From positions 43,087,528 to 43,151,527 of the forward strand of contig JAKSZT010053928.1 of the NCBI GenBank assembly GCA_026826555.1: a stretch of DNA of 64,000 nt, in the 5' to 3' direction. Positions within the stretch are counted from its first letter, which is position 1, and every line of letters begins with the position of its first letter. Below are positions 33,606 to 44,517 of the stretch, in pieces. The stretch comes from Tolypeutes matacus. Lineage: Eukaryota; Chordata; Mammalia; Cingulata; Chlamyphoridae. The notes under the pieces are model-generated. The model searched no databases, was not told the DNA's origin, and saw only the letters and a list, made by a program, of their open reading frames with translations. The position numbers and the translations under genes are program-made.

Positions 33606-34419
33606 AAAAACTGCTCAAAACTATGAGATATTATGAATATGCGCGTATCATCTTATATGAAGGGAAAACTACATGTTTGGTGGTCCTGAGGATGCTGGAA
33701 ACTAAAGTCTTCCGTTCTAAGGAGAGGTATTGATAGCAGAACACATACCTAAAGCCACATGGCTAAGTGGGCCATTGCCCTTCTTGCTGGAGGAAACTGG
33801 AAATTTCCTGGCCCTAATTACTGCCAAAATGGAAGAAAAAGTCAACAGTGTTAGGGTTTGCCACAGGCTAAGGATGAATCAGCTCATAAAACTTGAAGGC
33901 TGACCGGAGTGGAGCCACCTGGGGATGAGAGTGCTGACTCAGTCTACAGCAGCTGTGCACTCAGGACAAGGTACCATACTGATCCACAGTCAGATGCTAG
34001 AACATCTTCGGGTGCTCCTGGCCACAGACCTGGACACAGTTCCTGCAAAATCTTTGCAGTTGTTTCAGCCAATCCTTCTGAGCTTTTTCCCTGGGCTCCC
34101 TGCTCCCAGCTTGTAGGTGGAGAGGAATCCAGGCCAGATTTTACCAGAGCCTCTTTCTCCCCTGGGTCAGAAGAGGGTTTTCCCCAGCTCTACTCACATT
34201 TTCATTTAAAAGTGGCTACTCAACCTAACTCCCCAGAGGAATAGAAAAATAAGCCACCCAAAGCCTATTCAATAGGGTAAATATTGGGGTTAGATAAACA
34301 TCTGAGCTGCCTTAAAAAGACCATTGTATTCAAGAAAACTGCCATTTCCTTACCTTGAGGAAGGCTCTGAATTGAGAAAGCCTGAATCTCTGACAGTGTG
34401 GCCCAGCTGTGGTTAAAGA
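33606..34419. other. Unrecognised sequence, no gene seen
   Basis: A 111-codon frame (33909-34244) overlaps a 63-codon frame; neither shows a domain. Confidence 0.4.
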
Positions 34420-34580
34420 AGGTGATCATTATCACCACTGTTTATCTAGCACCTACTAGTTGCCAGGGTCCAGTCAGGTGCTGTATCCACTGGTTTGCCG
34501 ACTTTTTAGCAATCCACTTGCCCAATCCACTGACTCCAAATCCTGTGTTTTTATCTAAACTCTAAGCCAGACAGCAGAAA
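34420..34580 (+). mobile_element. MIR SINE fragment
   Basis: 'ggtgatcattatcaccact', 'tatctagcacctactagtt' and 'gactccaaatcctgtgttt' match forward MIR. Confidence 0.6.
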
Positions 34581-35639
34581 GGAAGGGCAAAGAGCATCAC
34601 TGACTTCTATAGGCCAAACTCTGCATCCATGAACCTTTTGGCTGACATTTTTCCAGAGTCTGTCCGCAGGTCTTGGTCAGGCCCATGTTGCAGACTGAGT
34701 AAAGCACCTTGAAAGGCTTGAGACATTTAAAAAGCCATTTGATCTTAGAATGTCACTGAGAATTCCAGAAGTTTCCTTAGGGTGCAAAGACAGAGAGAGT
34801 GAGATCTGTAAAAAGAGAGAGACAGAGGGTGGAGGGAGAGGTCTTCTAATTGATTCAATAACACCAACTAATTGATTCGATTACATGGAGGTGCTTAACT
34901 GAAAAGCCTGGATATTCTCAGGTCCCAGCATGGAGTACAGTCCCAAAGGGGCTGCTGGACATGGGGTCTTCTCTACAAAAAGTGAACTGATGGGCCGCCT
35001 GAGGAAGTGGGGGCGGAGAGGGGGTGGGTTGCAGGTTGATATTTTTGTTTGGGGGGTTGGGGTGGAGGGTTTTGTTTGTTTTAGGTTTTTTTTTTTTAAG
35101 TTTCTCCTAAAGCTTGGGACTCAAGATGACTATCTCCTGAGCAGTCAAGCAAATGGACAAACACATTAGGGTAAAAACAAACATTTACATAGGCAAGGAA
35201 GTCATTTCTCCCAAGACCCCTAATTCACAGGATTGTACCATTTAGGGCTGAAAACAAGCTGGTTTATTTTTTTCCCCCTGAAGAGAGTGGATTCCTTCCA
35301 GAATTCCCATACTCTACAGAGCAGGAGCAAACTTTGATAACAAGATTTTCTTCTCTTTCCACAAGTGAAAACCCAATTCTTATGAGCAATGCACATTTTA
35401 ACTGTTCGCAGCCTCATCATCCACCAGCAAATGAATCCCAATAATTAGCCTCTTTTTGTCCATTAGACCACGTCCTTGGTCTAATGGATAGAAAGCTTGT
35501 ATGGGAGCCAACCATATACATAATTTTTTTAAAAATTAACCTAGCTGGACTCTAGTCATTACCCTCCGAGAGTAATTATTTCTTCTTTTCTTAAACCCAT
35601 ACAACCCATGTATATCTAAAATTACAGAAAGTTCAAGCT
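34581..35639. other. Unrecognised sequence with G-rich patch and hairpin
   Basis: A purine-rich run lies at 34780-34845. Two G-rich clusters (35009-35028, 35053-35071) could fold as imperfect G-quadruplexes. A hairpin is at 35459-35488, listed separately. No gene recognised. Confidence 0.45.
35459..35488 (+). repeat. Perfect 12-bp inverted repeat, 6-nt loop
   Basis: tccattagacca (35459-35470), loop cgtcct, then tggtctaatgga (35477-35488). G-T and T-A pairs can extend the RNA stem. No miRNA or tRNA recognised. Confidence 0.9.
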
Positions 35640-35970
35640 GAAAGGTCCCTCAGGGATCATCCAGTCCAGTGTATTTCAGACTGAACCATGAGGGGGTCAG
35701 GAATACAACAACATTTAAAAAAAAAAAAAACAGAAAATATTGAGAATCTACATAATAAGGCTAAGTACTGTTTCACAAAACATTTGTTTCAATTATATGT
35801 GTGATTCCAAAGGTCACCAGGTAAAATTGGTAGGTCCTGGTCTTAAAAAGTTTAAACTGTGACCAACCCCCTGGTTTTGCAGATGGAGAAACTGAGGCCC
35901 CAGGAGGACAATGTTGCAGATCAGGGGTAGGATCCAGCCCTGTTCTCCACCACCTCCCTAAGGTGCTGAC
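35640..35970 (+). mobile_element. MIR-like old repeat with a hAT-like insertion
   Basis: 'aaaggtccctcagggatca' and 'tccagtcca' at 35640-35670 continue at about 35860 with 'accccctggttttgcagat' and 'ggagaaactgaggcccca'. In between, about 190 bp with 'aaccatgagggggtcagg' and 'ctgtttcacaaaacatttg' resembles a small hAT element. Confidence 0.5.
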
Positions 35971-35971
35971 T

Positions 35972-35986
35972 CCCCCCCCCCCCCCC
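35972..35986 (+). repeat. Poly-C tract (C15)
   Basis: Fifteen C followed by G and more C-rich sequence. Prone to sequencing error. Confidence 0.95.
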
Positions 35987-36309
35987 GCCCCGCTCCCGCC
36001 CTCTCACCAGTTAGCACACAAACCAGCACCCGGTGCTTCGTGCCTGCTGTTGCTTTCAGTGTTTCACAGGTCAGCACACACTTCCATGCAGACGGCAGCC
36101 CCCTGGAAGACCCAATGACACCGGATCTTCTTGTTATCCCACAGCATAGAGCACGGTGTGAAGCTCCTGGCTTTCGCTGAATATTCACCTGTGAATCAAT
36201 GAGGTGGGCAGAAGGTAGACTCAGGAAGGAGAAAAGGTAAGAAAATGCCTAGGAAGGGAGAAGGGTACCATGGGAAAGGCCACCATGTTTGTGCGCTCCT
36301 GAATACCAG

Positions 36310-36550
36310 TGACAATGAAAACAATATGACAGTGATGACAACAATGGCCATCTGCCAGCTCCTTATGTCCTCCCAGGTATGAACTCTGTGTACACAATAC
36401 CTCATTCAGTCCTCACAAATGATAATTGAAGACAATCATCATTTTACTAGAGCCTATAGAGGTTTCATAACTTGGTCAAGGTCATTCAGCTAGCCAGGAT
36501 TCAACCCCCAAAAATTGGGCTTCAGAGTCCTACTTACCACTCCACTCCTT
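36310..36550 (+). mobile_element. MIR SINE
   Basis: 'acctcattcagtcctcaca', 'catttt' with 'cataacttggtcaaggtca', 'ttcagctagccaggattca' and 'gggcttcagagtcctactt' in forward MIR order. Confidence 0.75.
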
Positions 36551-36641
36551 GTGACAAATAACATAAAACCTTCACAGAATGTTAGCTATTGCAGCAATGA
36601 TTAAATTTGCTTAAAGAGTCAATGAATAGATGAAGTAGGAA

Positions 36642-37572
36642 CCACCAATGTTCACAGCAGCATTATTTACAATAGTCAAACGGTAGAAATAATCCAAGTG
36701 TTCATCAACAGATGAATGAATTAACAAAATGTGGTCTATACATACAATGGAATATCATTCAGTCATAAAAAGGAATGAAGTTCTGAGACATGCTACAACA
36801 TTGATGAACCTTGAAAACAGTATACTAAGTGAAATGTCAGACACAGAAGAACAAATATTGTATCACTCCACTTATATGAAATATTTAGAATAAGCAAATT
36901 CATAGAGACAGAAAGTAGATCAAAGGTTCCCAGGAGCCGGGGGAGGAAGAGTGGGAAGTTATTGCTTAATGAATACAGAGTTTCTGTTTGGGGGATGGAA
37001 AAGTTTTCTTAATGAATGGTGTTCATAGTCACACTACATTGTAAATATAATTAATGTCACAGAACTGAACACTTGAAAATGGTTAAAATGGGAAATATTA
37101 TTTTATATATATATATATACTTTTTTTTTAATATTTATTTTTATTTACTTATTCCACCCTCCCCCCACTCTTCCCCCACCCCCCATTGCTGTTTGCACTC
37201 GCTGTCTGCTCTCTGTGTCCATTCGCTGTGTGCTCTCTCTGTCTGCTCCTCTTCTCTTTAGGAGGCACCAGGAACTGAACCTGGGACCTCCCATGTGGGA
37301 GAGAGGTGCTCAATTGCTTGAGCCATCTCTACTCTCTGCTTTGTTGAGTCTCTCATTGTGTTTACTCTCTGTGTCTCCTTGCTGCGTCATCTTGTTGTGT
37401 CATCTCTCCACACCTGCCCATCGTGCCAGCTCGCTGTCTTGCTTGTCTTCTCCAGGAGGCACCAGAAACCGAACCCAGGACCTCCCATGTGGTAGGTGGG
37501 AGCTCAATCGCTTGCACCACAACTGCTTCCGTGTTATACATTTTTTGCCACGATAAAATTTTGGGGAAAACA
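36642..37572 (+). mobile_element. L1 3' UTR (L1M-type), split by SINE
   Basis: 'gttcacagcagcattattt', 'caagtgttcatcaacagat', 'gtggtctatacatacaatg', 'cattcagtcataaaaagga', 'caaattcatagagacagaa' and 'gaacacttgaaaatggtta' run in the order of the L1M 3' UTR. A dimeric SINE interrupts the final AT-rich part at 37121-37530, and the last 40 bp, with 'tgccacgataaaattttgg', follow it. Confidence 0.9.
37121..37530 (-). mobile_element. DAS-type SINE, dimeric, inside L1 tail
   Basis: Two reversed heads: 'ggaactgaacctgggacct' (from about 37272) and 'gaaaccgaacccaggacct' (from about 37465). Each is followed by reversed box A sequence (cttgagccatc, cttgcaccaca). The T-rich tail is at the left. Flanks tatacttttttt and tatacatttttt suggest the target duplication. 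Confidence 0.9.
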
Positions 37573-38802
37573 AAGGGAAGGAACGTATTCTGGCTTGCTA
37601 GAGAGGCTGAAGGCTGAAGCAGAAAATTACCAGTGAGAGCAGATCTAACTTGGAGAGACAAGATAAGCATTCTTCCAAAGGGGGAACAGATGCCCGTGGA
37701 AGGTAGATGTTCAGAAACATCCCCATCCCCTTCTGACCCCACTATTTTCACCCATTGGCTCCACCATTGCTGTTGGAGCCAAAGGCAGCTACCAGACCTC
37801 AGTCTAATGGCCTGGGGTATGGGTATGTGAAAAACCCAGTCAAGATATCTGACAGGCCTCTTCCCTAATCCAATGTCTTTCCAAAATTCCTGTTCAAAAA
37901 AATGATTTAATGTGAGGTTGAGCTGTGGAAAAGAAAATTAACTCGGTTTTTCATCAGTTTGGACTCCTGTGGTTGTGAAAGGCAGAGTGTCAAGTTAAAA
38001 CATACAGCTAAAATAAAGACTAGAAAGAAAAGAAAAGCCTGTCTCTGGGAGAGAGCCTTTTCTTTCTATTCTTCACTGTCAAGGAGGAAAAGCTGGTTTG
38101 GTTATTCTTTTTTAATTCCCTAGAGAAATTCTCAATATGACTGGCAAGAAATCAGGAATAACAAGATAAAGTGGTGATGTAAATGCCTGTGGAAACAGTA
38201 GATCCTTTGTGCTGACCTTGTCTAAGACGTCTCAAAGTGGGAAGAAAAGTGGGGATTTGGACTTTGATGCAGAGCCCTTGCATGTAAAATTTACAGTGTC
38301 CTTCCTATCGGAAATGCTTAAATACTTTCCCTACAGGTATTTACAATCTGTCTCAACATTTGGCTGACTTCTGGCAATTTTCTGCTTTCATTCACATTAA
38401 GTACTTAAAGGAAAACTCCGGAACAGCTTTTTGAGTAGCATATTGAATTAAAAACAAAGAATCATTGGAGGGCCTGGAATGCAATTAACTTTTTTTTTTT
38501 TTTTAATCATTATTCTTCACAAATGCAAAACAATGGTAAGACATTGACAGGAACCTAGAAATGAGAGAAAACTAGTCCAGGCAAAACTACATTTTCAACC
38601 ACAATATCCCTTTCTTTAAAATTTCCAAAGCTCTGAGATTCCATTGTCCTGTCTCACTTCCAATTTAGAATCCCCTTAATAATCATGAAGTCCTTTTTTC
38701 CTATCTTAAATCTCTCCAGCTGTGGTATAGCTTTCATTATCTTGTATCTTGTACTCAAAAGGAAGACAAATATATTTACTTACATCATATAATATCCAAG
38801 AA
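37573..38802. other. Unrecognised sequence; candidate conserved non-coding element 38160-38500
   Basis: 1.2 kb without a gene. 38160-38500 has balanced, repeat-free composition with homeodomain-like and TCF-like short motifs (for example 'attaagtacttaa'), and might be conserved. This is a guess from texture alone. T16 tract near 38491. Confidence 0.3.
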
Positions 38803-39545
38803 TGTCTGGAGAACCCAAGACCACCCTCAGACTCAACAATTCACTAAGAGGACTCACAGGACTCAGCGGATAGTTATAGCTGTACTTACAGCTATAATTT
38901 CTTCCAGCAAAAGAATACCAAGCACAATCAGCAAAGGAAAAGGCACCTGGAACAATGTCTAGAGGAAACCAGGCACAAGCTTCCAAAGGTACTCTCCCAG
39001 TGGAGTCACACAGGACATGCTTAATTCTCCAATGAGTTGTGACAACACCAGGCAAATGTTGTCTATCAGGAAAGCTCATTAAAGATTCAGTGTCCAGGGT
39101 TTTTACTGAGGGCCAGTGACATGGGCACCCTCTGCCTGGCACTACCAAGCTTCCAGACTCTCAAAATGAAAGCAGGTGTTCAGCGTAAATCACATTCTTT
39201 GCACAAACAGTTTAAGCACCGTAAGCCACTCTCATCAGTTAGGGAAGTGGGAACGCTTCTGAAATCCAGGTTCTCAGACACCAGTCAAGTGTCAATCTTG
39301 CAAGCAGAACCTTCTGTGGATGGCAGTCAGGCCTGCTAAGTTAACTCTTCTCTGCAAAACGATGTCCTGGGATCCCTGCCTGGAAGCAGCCTCACCACTC
39401 CTGTCTTAGCTTGTGAATTTTATACTCGTACCAATCTCCATGTTGGTTTTCATATGAAAGCATTGGTTTAAGCTATTATTGTATTAAATGGATACAATAA
39501 GAAAATACACCGTGTTCAGCCAGTGACTTGAAGTGCCCCTCAGCA
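38803..39545 (-). mobile_element. LTR (MER21/ERVL-like), boundaries approximate
   Basis: TGTCTGGAGAACCC at 38803 with 'gaccaccctcagactcaac' and 'gaggactcacaggactcag' is a reversed LTR end. The interior has 'ggacatgcttaattctcca' and 'gttctcagacaccagtcaa'. The family with 'gtcctcctagtgaat' and 'gaacctgag' near its end is MER21-like by memory. A 10-bp stem, ttatagctgt/acagctataa (38874-38897), lies inside. The right end is not firm. Confidence 0.5.
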
Positions 39546-39584
39546 CATGGCCCATATGATCCATTAAGAAGCTCTGCTCTGGAT

Positions 39585-40030
39585 GAAGTCTAGAATGTTT
39601 TCAGCTGCAAGTAACAGGACATCCAGTTCAAAGTAGCCTAAACAACGAGGAAAAATGCATTGCTACATATAAAAAATTCTAGAAGTAGAGGGTCCAAGGT
39701 TGGTTCAGTGCCTCAAAAATGTCATCAAGGACCCAGGCTCTTGGCAGCTTTCTAATCTGCCAGTCCCAGCCTATGGCTAGATCCTTAGGTTCACCCTCTC
39801 ACGGGCACAAGACAGTTGTCCCGATTTAGGCATTCAGTATAAATACAGTAACCACTATCTGGCTGAAGAAGATACTTCCTCTCATGAGCCATTTTTTATT
39901 AGGAAAGAAAACCTTTCCCAAAAGCCCCCCAAGAAACTTTCCCTCAAGCCCCATTGGCAAGAATCGGACCACATGACCAAGTCTTTAGTCGCAAAGGAGG
40001 CTGGGGAAATGGAGAATCTGTCATCTTCAG
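39585..40030 (-). mobile_element. Ancient interspersed repeat, family unresolved
   Basis: 'cagctgcaagtaacaggac', 'agttcaaagtagcctaaac' and later 'gcaaaggaggctggggaaa' follow the old repeat that starts 'gcaagtaacagaaa' and 'actcaaactggctta'. Copies of the group also occur at 46290 and, reversed, at 52960. Confidence 0.55.
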
Positions 40031-40592
40031 CTTCTACAGTAGAAGGTGGGCTCTATCAGCAAGGCAGATGGGGGGAGGGACCCATAGTCCTCAGTTGGGC
40101 AGGCAACGGGAAGGATCTGCCACAAGCCCCTCATCCCATGGGCTCAGTCCTCATGACAGGGAGGGAGGCTAAGTACAACCTCTTTGAGTGAACAACATTA
40201 TCAAGGGATCCAAGCAAGTAGCCCTAGGAACTGTTTCCTTATTTTCAAAACGTTCCTTTACCCAAAGCCTTTCTGTCTCTTATGAAACACTGCTTCTCTC
40301 TCCCTCTGTCCCTTCTCCACTGGGTTCTATGGTCACGAGGTGTTCCTGGGACAACTAGGGTCTTTTCTTCTGCCGGATCTAGACCCAGCTTCACTGGTAT
40401 ATCCCTTTCTCCAAATACATGATACAAACTCAAATGCTTCCAGATGTGTATTTTTATATTCTCATAAAAATATTTCCCTGCCATAAGAAAAACAAAAGGG
40501 CAGTTCAAGACAAATAGCAAATGACACTTAAACTCGATATTGGGTACAACAGGGAACAGTGGGGAGTATGGCAAACAGTCAAATCACATTCC
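40031..40592. other. Unrecognised sequence, no gene seen
   Basis: The 109-codon minus frame (40245-40574) shows no domain. Confidence 0.4.
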
Positions 40593-40691
40593 ACACACAT
40601 ATACCCTTTTTTGAAGAGGTGCTGGGGATTGAACCCAGGACCTCATACATGGGAAGCAGGAGCTCAATCACATGAGCTATGTCCGCTCGCC
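40593..40691 (-). mobile_element. Older tRNA-derived SINE monomer
   Basis: 'gctggggattgaacccagg', 'catacatgggaagcaggag' and 'tcacatgagctatgtccgc' is a head of an older subtype than the DAS copies above. Flanks tcacattcc (40584-40592) and tcacatccc (40692-40700) fit a target duplication. Confidence 0.8.
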
Positions 40692-40699
40692 TCACATCC

Positions 40700-41633
40700 C
40701 CTTTTAATGGGGACAGCAAAGTTTTGCCATGCAGGAATACAGACACGGGATTATCAGATAATCCTATTTTTCTATAGAAGTCAGAATTCAAGATGATCTT
40801 TTTCATGAAAATCTTTAAATGTTGACTCAATTGTTTTTAAATGATGTGCAAGCCAAGCACAATATGTCTGTAGGCATGACATGCATGTGGGCTGCCAATA
40901 TGCAAGCACATCTCTCTCCCTTGTGGACTTGCTAGGCCTAGCAAGGCCATCTACTCAAACCATGGCTTTTCTTGACTGCTGAACCTAAGACCCAGTTATT
41001 CATTCTTGGATAACTTCAGTTCATATTATTTCTGGCCACCCAGTGATCCTTAAGTCTTCAATATCCCTGTTGACAACACAGCAGACCTCTTGACCCCAAA
41101 GTCCCTGGATCACAGCCTCATGTCACATTAGTATTTCTGGGCTGCTTGCCTGCTGAGAGCCCAGCTGAGGCCTCTCCCTCCTCATAGCATCCTTCCACTC
41201 CCCCCACCATGGTGTCAGCTCTTCACTGTCACCAAGACACTTTTGAAGTCAACTCCTCCACCTTCCCCGTGTGCAGCGGTTGGCTTTCAAGCCCTTTGGG
41301 AAAGCCTGTTCTCTTTACTCAGGGCCAGGCCCCACTGCTGGATCCCCCCACCTGGTTCTGTGTTCTCTGGTTCGAATCTTGGGCTGTGGGGTGTTGCTGG
41401 GGATCGCTGAGCACCTTGGACTAGTCCCACTGTTAATAGGTGTCATCTCACTTCTACTGGGTCCTTGCTGCCTTTTGCTACTCTGTCCACAGTGGCTTCT
41501 CCAAGCATTTGTCCCTCTCCTAGCTTCTCTTCCTTGAGTCTCCATGCTACCCACAGTCCCCCACTGTCAGCAGACCATGAAGACAAAGATGAGAATGATA
41601 TGCTGAGGGTAGGCTATTGAGAACCTGTCATGT
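40700..41633. other. Unrecognised sequence, no gene seen
   Basis: 41200-41560 is C/T-rich, with overlapping frames of 71-88 codons on both strands. No known domain. May hold decayed LINE sequence. Confidence 0.4.
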
Positions 41634-41928
41634 GAGGTGCCGGGGCTGGGGACCTCGGGACCTCCTATGTGGGAAGCTGGTGCTCAACCACTGAGCCGTA
41701 TCTGCTGGGCTTTTCATTTATTTGCTTGCTGTTTGTCTTTGTTCTTAGGAGGCACCAGAACCGAACCAGGGACCTCCCATGAGGAAAGCAGGCACTCAAC
41801 TGCTTGAGCCACATCTGCTCCCTTCCCTCCCCCCCCCTTTTTTTAAGGTGATACCAGGGATTGAATCCAGGACCTTGTACATGGGAATCAGGCCAGGCAC
41901 TCAAACCACTGAGCTACACCCACTCCCC
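41634..41928 (-). mobile_element. Cluster of three SINE heads in tandem
   Basis: Unit A (about 41634-41709): 'cctatgtgggaagctggtg'. Unit B (about 41710-41822): 'aggaggcaccagaaccgaa' and 'gcttgagccacatctgctc', DAS-type. Unit C (about 41832-41928): 'gggattgaatccaggacct' and 'ccactgagctacacccact', older type. All are reversed. Short pyrimidine linkers separate them. The order old-young-old suggests a DAS SINE inserted between or into older copies. Confidence 0.85.
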
Positions 41929-41939
41929 TGCCCTGTGCA

Positions 41940-42105
41940 TTTTGTCCCATTTAATCGCTCTTCAAATTGGAAATTTTTATCCCATTTATAGATGTGAAAA
42001 CTGAGAATTACTGAAAATATATAAATTGGCCAAGATGAAATGGCCAGTAAGTATCAGAGATGAGGAGCAAATCTATGCTCACTGGGTCCACAGCCTCACC
42101 TTTTA
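41940..42105 (+). mobile_element. MIR SINE
   Basis: 'tttttatcccatttataga', 'tgtgaaaactgagaatt' and 'agtaagtatcagagatgag' follow forward MIR. Confidence 0.7.
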
Positions 42106-42179
42106 CTCTCTAACCTGCTCAGGGGTCTGCCAGGTCCCAGCTCTTCCCTGGACCCACTATCTCTGACCCCCCTGTTTTC

Positions 42180-42440
42180 TCCCTTCACTCATATGTCAGA
42201 TGAAGAGCAGCCCTTCCCTTCTTGGGCTAATAGCCACACTCTGCCCTTCATCGCCTACTCTGGGCTCCCCTCCCACTCTCTCCTGGTTCTTGATTCTTCA
42301 CTTTCTCCCAGTCCACCCAGCATGGCCCCAAGTGCCTCCCCACTGACTGCCTTCCCTTCACCTGCAGCCAAAAACAGGGCTCCCTGCCCTGGAAAACCCT
42401 TCGCTTGTCCCCATTGCCCTCTCTGCTATCCATGTATGGT
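42180..42440 (+). mobile_element. L2 LINE internal fragment
   Basis: 'ctctcctggttcttgattc', 'gcagccaaaaacagggctc' and 'ctgccctggaaaacccttc' fit the C/T-rich 3' half of L2. Frames are broken. Confidence 0.45.
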
Positions 42441-42876
42441 AGTAAATTATCAATCTAGCTGGTCCCTAAGCTAATTCATCCATGGATGACATCTCTTTTA
42501 AAGACCAAATTGTTTGATTGATGGAAGTCTTTGGAGATTTACCCCTAGAAAGGGCAACTTTAGGAGGATTGTTCAAGGACATGGCTTTGGGTTGAGGGAT
42601 GATAGACTAAATGGATAAGGCCTTGGTGCCTCTCATATGGAGAGAGGGGGGGGGGGATCCCCTGCTGGATCAGGCATGAAAGACTCATTCCCTCTTCTCC
42701 CCAGATATGTCCCAGACTTTAATCCTCACAACCTGTGACAATGAAAATCACCAGGGGCTAGTCTAAGATATCCTAAGGGCGCTCATGTTGATACCAGTGT
42801 AGCAGTTCGGCACACCTTGTCTTCACACAGCCTGAAAAACATAGAAAGTCAAAAATATTCTTAGCCTCAGTACATG
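42441..42876. other. Unrecognised sequence before the gap
   Basis: A G-run is near 42647-42656. No gene or repeat recognised. Confidence 0.4.
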
Positions 42877-42976
42877 NNNNNNNNNNNNNNNNNNNNNNNN
42901 NNNNNNNNNNNNNNNNNNNNNNNNNNNNNNNNNNNNNNNNNNNNNNNNNNNNNNNNNNNNNNNNNNNNNNNNNNNN
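42877..42976. other. Assembly gap of exactly 100 N
   Basis: A 100-N block is the usual placeholder for a gap of unknown length. An open frame that spans it (42773-43048, minus) exists only because N codons were translated as X. Confidence 0.98.
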
Positions 42977-43059
42977 ATTATGGGTAAAAATCAAAATTCT
43001 CACAATACATACAAACATTTGCATAATGATATATAAATATATGTGCATATATGTGTATT

Positions 43060-43510
43060 TGCTTACAAAAATGTTATTTATATATATATATATACATATA
43101 TTTTAAGAGGTGCTTAGATTACCTAAAATATTACACGGAACCCACTGGGATTCCCATGTTGCCCACCTCCCACACCTCCCACCACATCCAACACAAACAT
43201 CTCCCACAGTGTGGCCCACCAACCTCAATGAACTTACACATCCTGGAGCCTTGCCACCAACCATAGACCACAGTTCACACTGTAGACCACACTCTCTCCC
43301 ACTCAGTTCTGAGTGGTGTGTGCTGATTTAAAATGGCCTACATCCATTGCCACAACAGTACTCAGGACAACCTCCAACTCCCAAAGAAGCCCCTGTATTT
43401 CAACTGCTCATCCCCTCCCTATCCAAAAACTGTCAAGTGGCCACTGGCTCCACCTCATTGTTATAATTTCTTGCATTGCAAGAATCACCATATGTGTTTT
43501 TATATTAAAC
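43060..43510 (-). mobile_element. Xenarthran L1 3' UTR fragment
   Basis: Begins with (TA)n in the tail position (43078-43100), then 'ttaagaggtgcttagatta', 'gggattcccatgttgccca', 'catagaccacagttcacac', 'ctcaggacaacctccaact' and 'ttgcattgcaagaatcacc'. I associate this order with armadillo L1 3' ends. Reversed orientation. No coding. Confidence 0.6.
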
Positions 43511-44396
43511 GCAGAAGCAGGTCAGACAAGGTTGGAGCAATGTGCCTATTGCAAGTCCATAGAGATAACATCTTCAGATAAGCAATTTAGCAATCACTGA
43601 AATAATTGTTCCTGAGTAGCCTGGGGCTATTAAAAAGAAGAAGAAAAGACTTGTACCAGCAAACTTCCTAGCTTGCTTGCCTGTAGCTCAAGCTCAGCTT
43701 CCGAGCCTTTGTATGAAGCTCATTGTTAAACAGGGCAGCTGCTATATAGCAAAGGAATCACTGCGGGAATTCCAGCTTCCCATGAAAGGGTTATCAGCAG
43801 CTATTGTTTTGATGTTTCTTAATTTGCAGGGTTTAAGGGAGGAAACGGTCTTCTTTATGACACCAGTTCATTAAGGCATATTGGTCTCTTTTCCTGGGCT
43901 CCGGAATAACTGACCATTTTTGAAATGTCCTCTCTTCAAACTGCCTGTGCAAATCCCAAGTTATGCATTTGAAGTTCACGACCCTTTTTCCTCTTTATGT
44001 TCCCAGCTCTCCCTCTCCCATCATTTGCAGAGCTTCTGGGCAGGAAAAAACCCTGTGGAACGGGCTGCAGGGACATCCAGGCTTCCCAATCTTCTTTCTC
44101 CCAAAATAAACATGGTCTAACTGTTAGAATAAATAACCCAGATCCGTCCTCTCACACCCACCCCCGCTCCCCCCAGCGAAGCACGGCTCCTCTTCCATTC
44201 CCTTATTAAGGAAACAATGGAGCAAACACACCGGGGGTATTCTGGTACAGACAGTGATAGCTAGCAATAAATTACTTCCTCACTTAGTAGCTTTTATGGG
44301 TCAGGAAAACCATATGGCCCACGCAGGCGACTCCAGGTCAACTCCAGCAAATACGATGCCCCGTACATTGCACCCTGCTCGTATTAAAAGGCTGCA
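43511..44396. other. Unrecognised sequence, no gene seen
   Basis: Frames of 65-70 codons overlap. Ends with the first copy (44386-44396) of the next SINE's target duplication. Confidence 0.4.
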
Positions 44397-44506
44397 CGAG
44401 GGGGCGGATGTGGCTCAAATGGTTGGGCGTCCGTCTGCCATATGGAAGGACCTGGGTTCGATACCCAGGACCTCCCAGTAAAATAAAAAATAAAAATAAA
44501 AATAAA
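44397..44506 (+). mobile_element. Minimal tRNA-head SINE with A-rich tail
   Basis: A single head of about 85 bp with box A tggctcaaatgg (44411-44422) and box B ggttcgatacc (44455-44465), followed directly by an (AAAAT)n tail. An 11-bp target duplication, aaaaggctgca, lies at 44386-44396 and 44507-44517. It lacks the longer body seen in the other DAS copies. Confidence 0.93.
44411..44465 (+). promoter_or_regulatory. RNA polymerase III internal promoter (box A + box B)
   Basis: Both boxes are close to tRNA consensus with about 32 nt between them. Box B, GGTTCGATACC, differs from GGTTCGANTCC at one position. No TTTT terminator directly follows the head. Confidence 0.75.
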
Positions 44507-44517
44507 AAAAGGCTGCA

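Noticed and set aside
41209..41537. Overlapping 71-88-codon frames suggesting a GC-rich exon
   Set aside because: Both strands are equally open, there is no CpG island, and no protein family is recognisable.
42773..43048. 91-codon frame across the gap
   Set aside because: 34 of its residues are X from the N block.
44411..44465. Possible functional tRNA gene
   Set aside because: The pol III boxes are good, but the A-rich tail and target duplication show it is a SINE head, and I could not fold a clean cloverleaf with an acceptor stem by eye.
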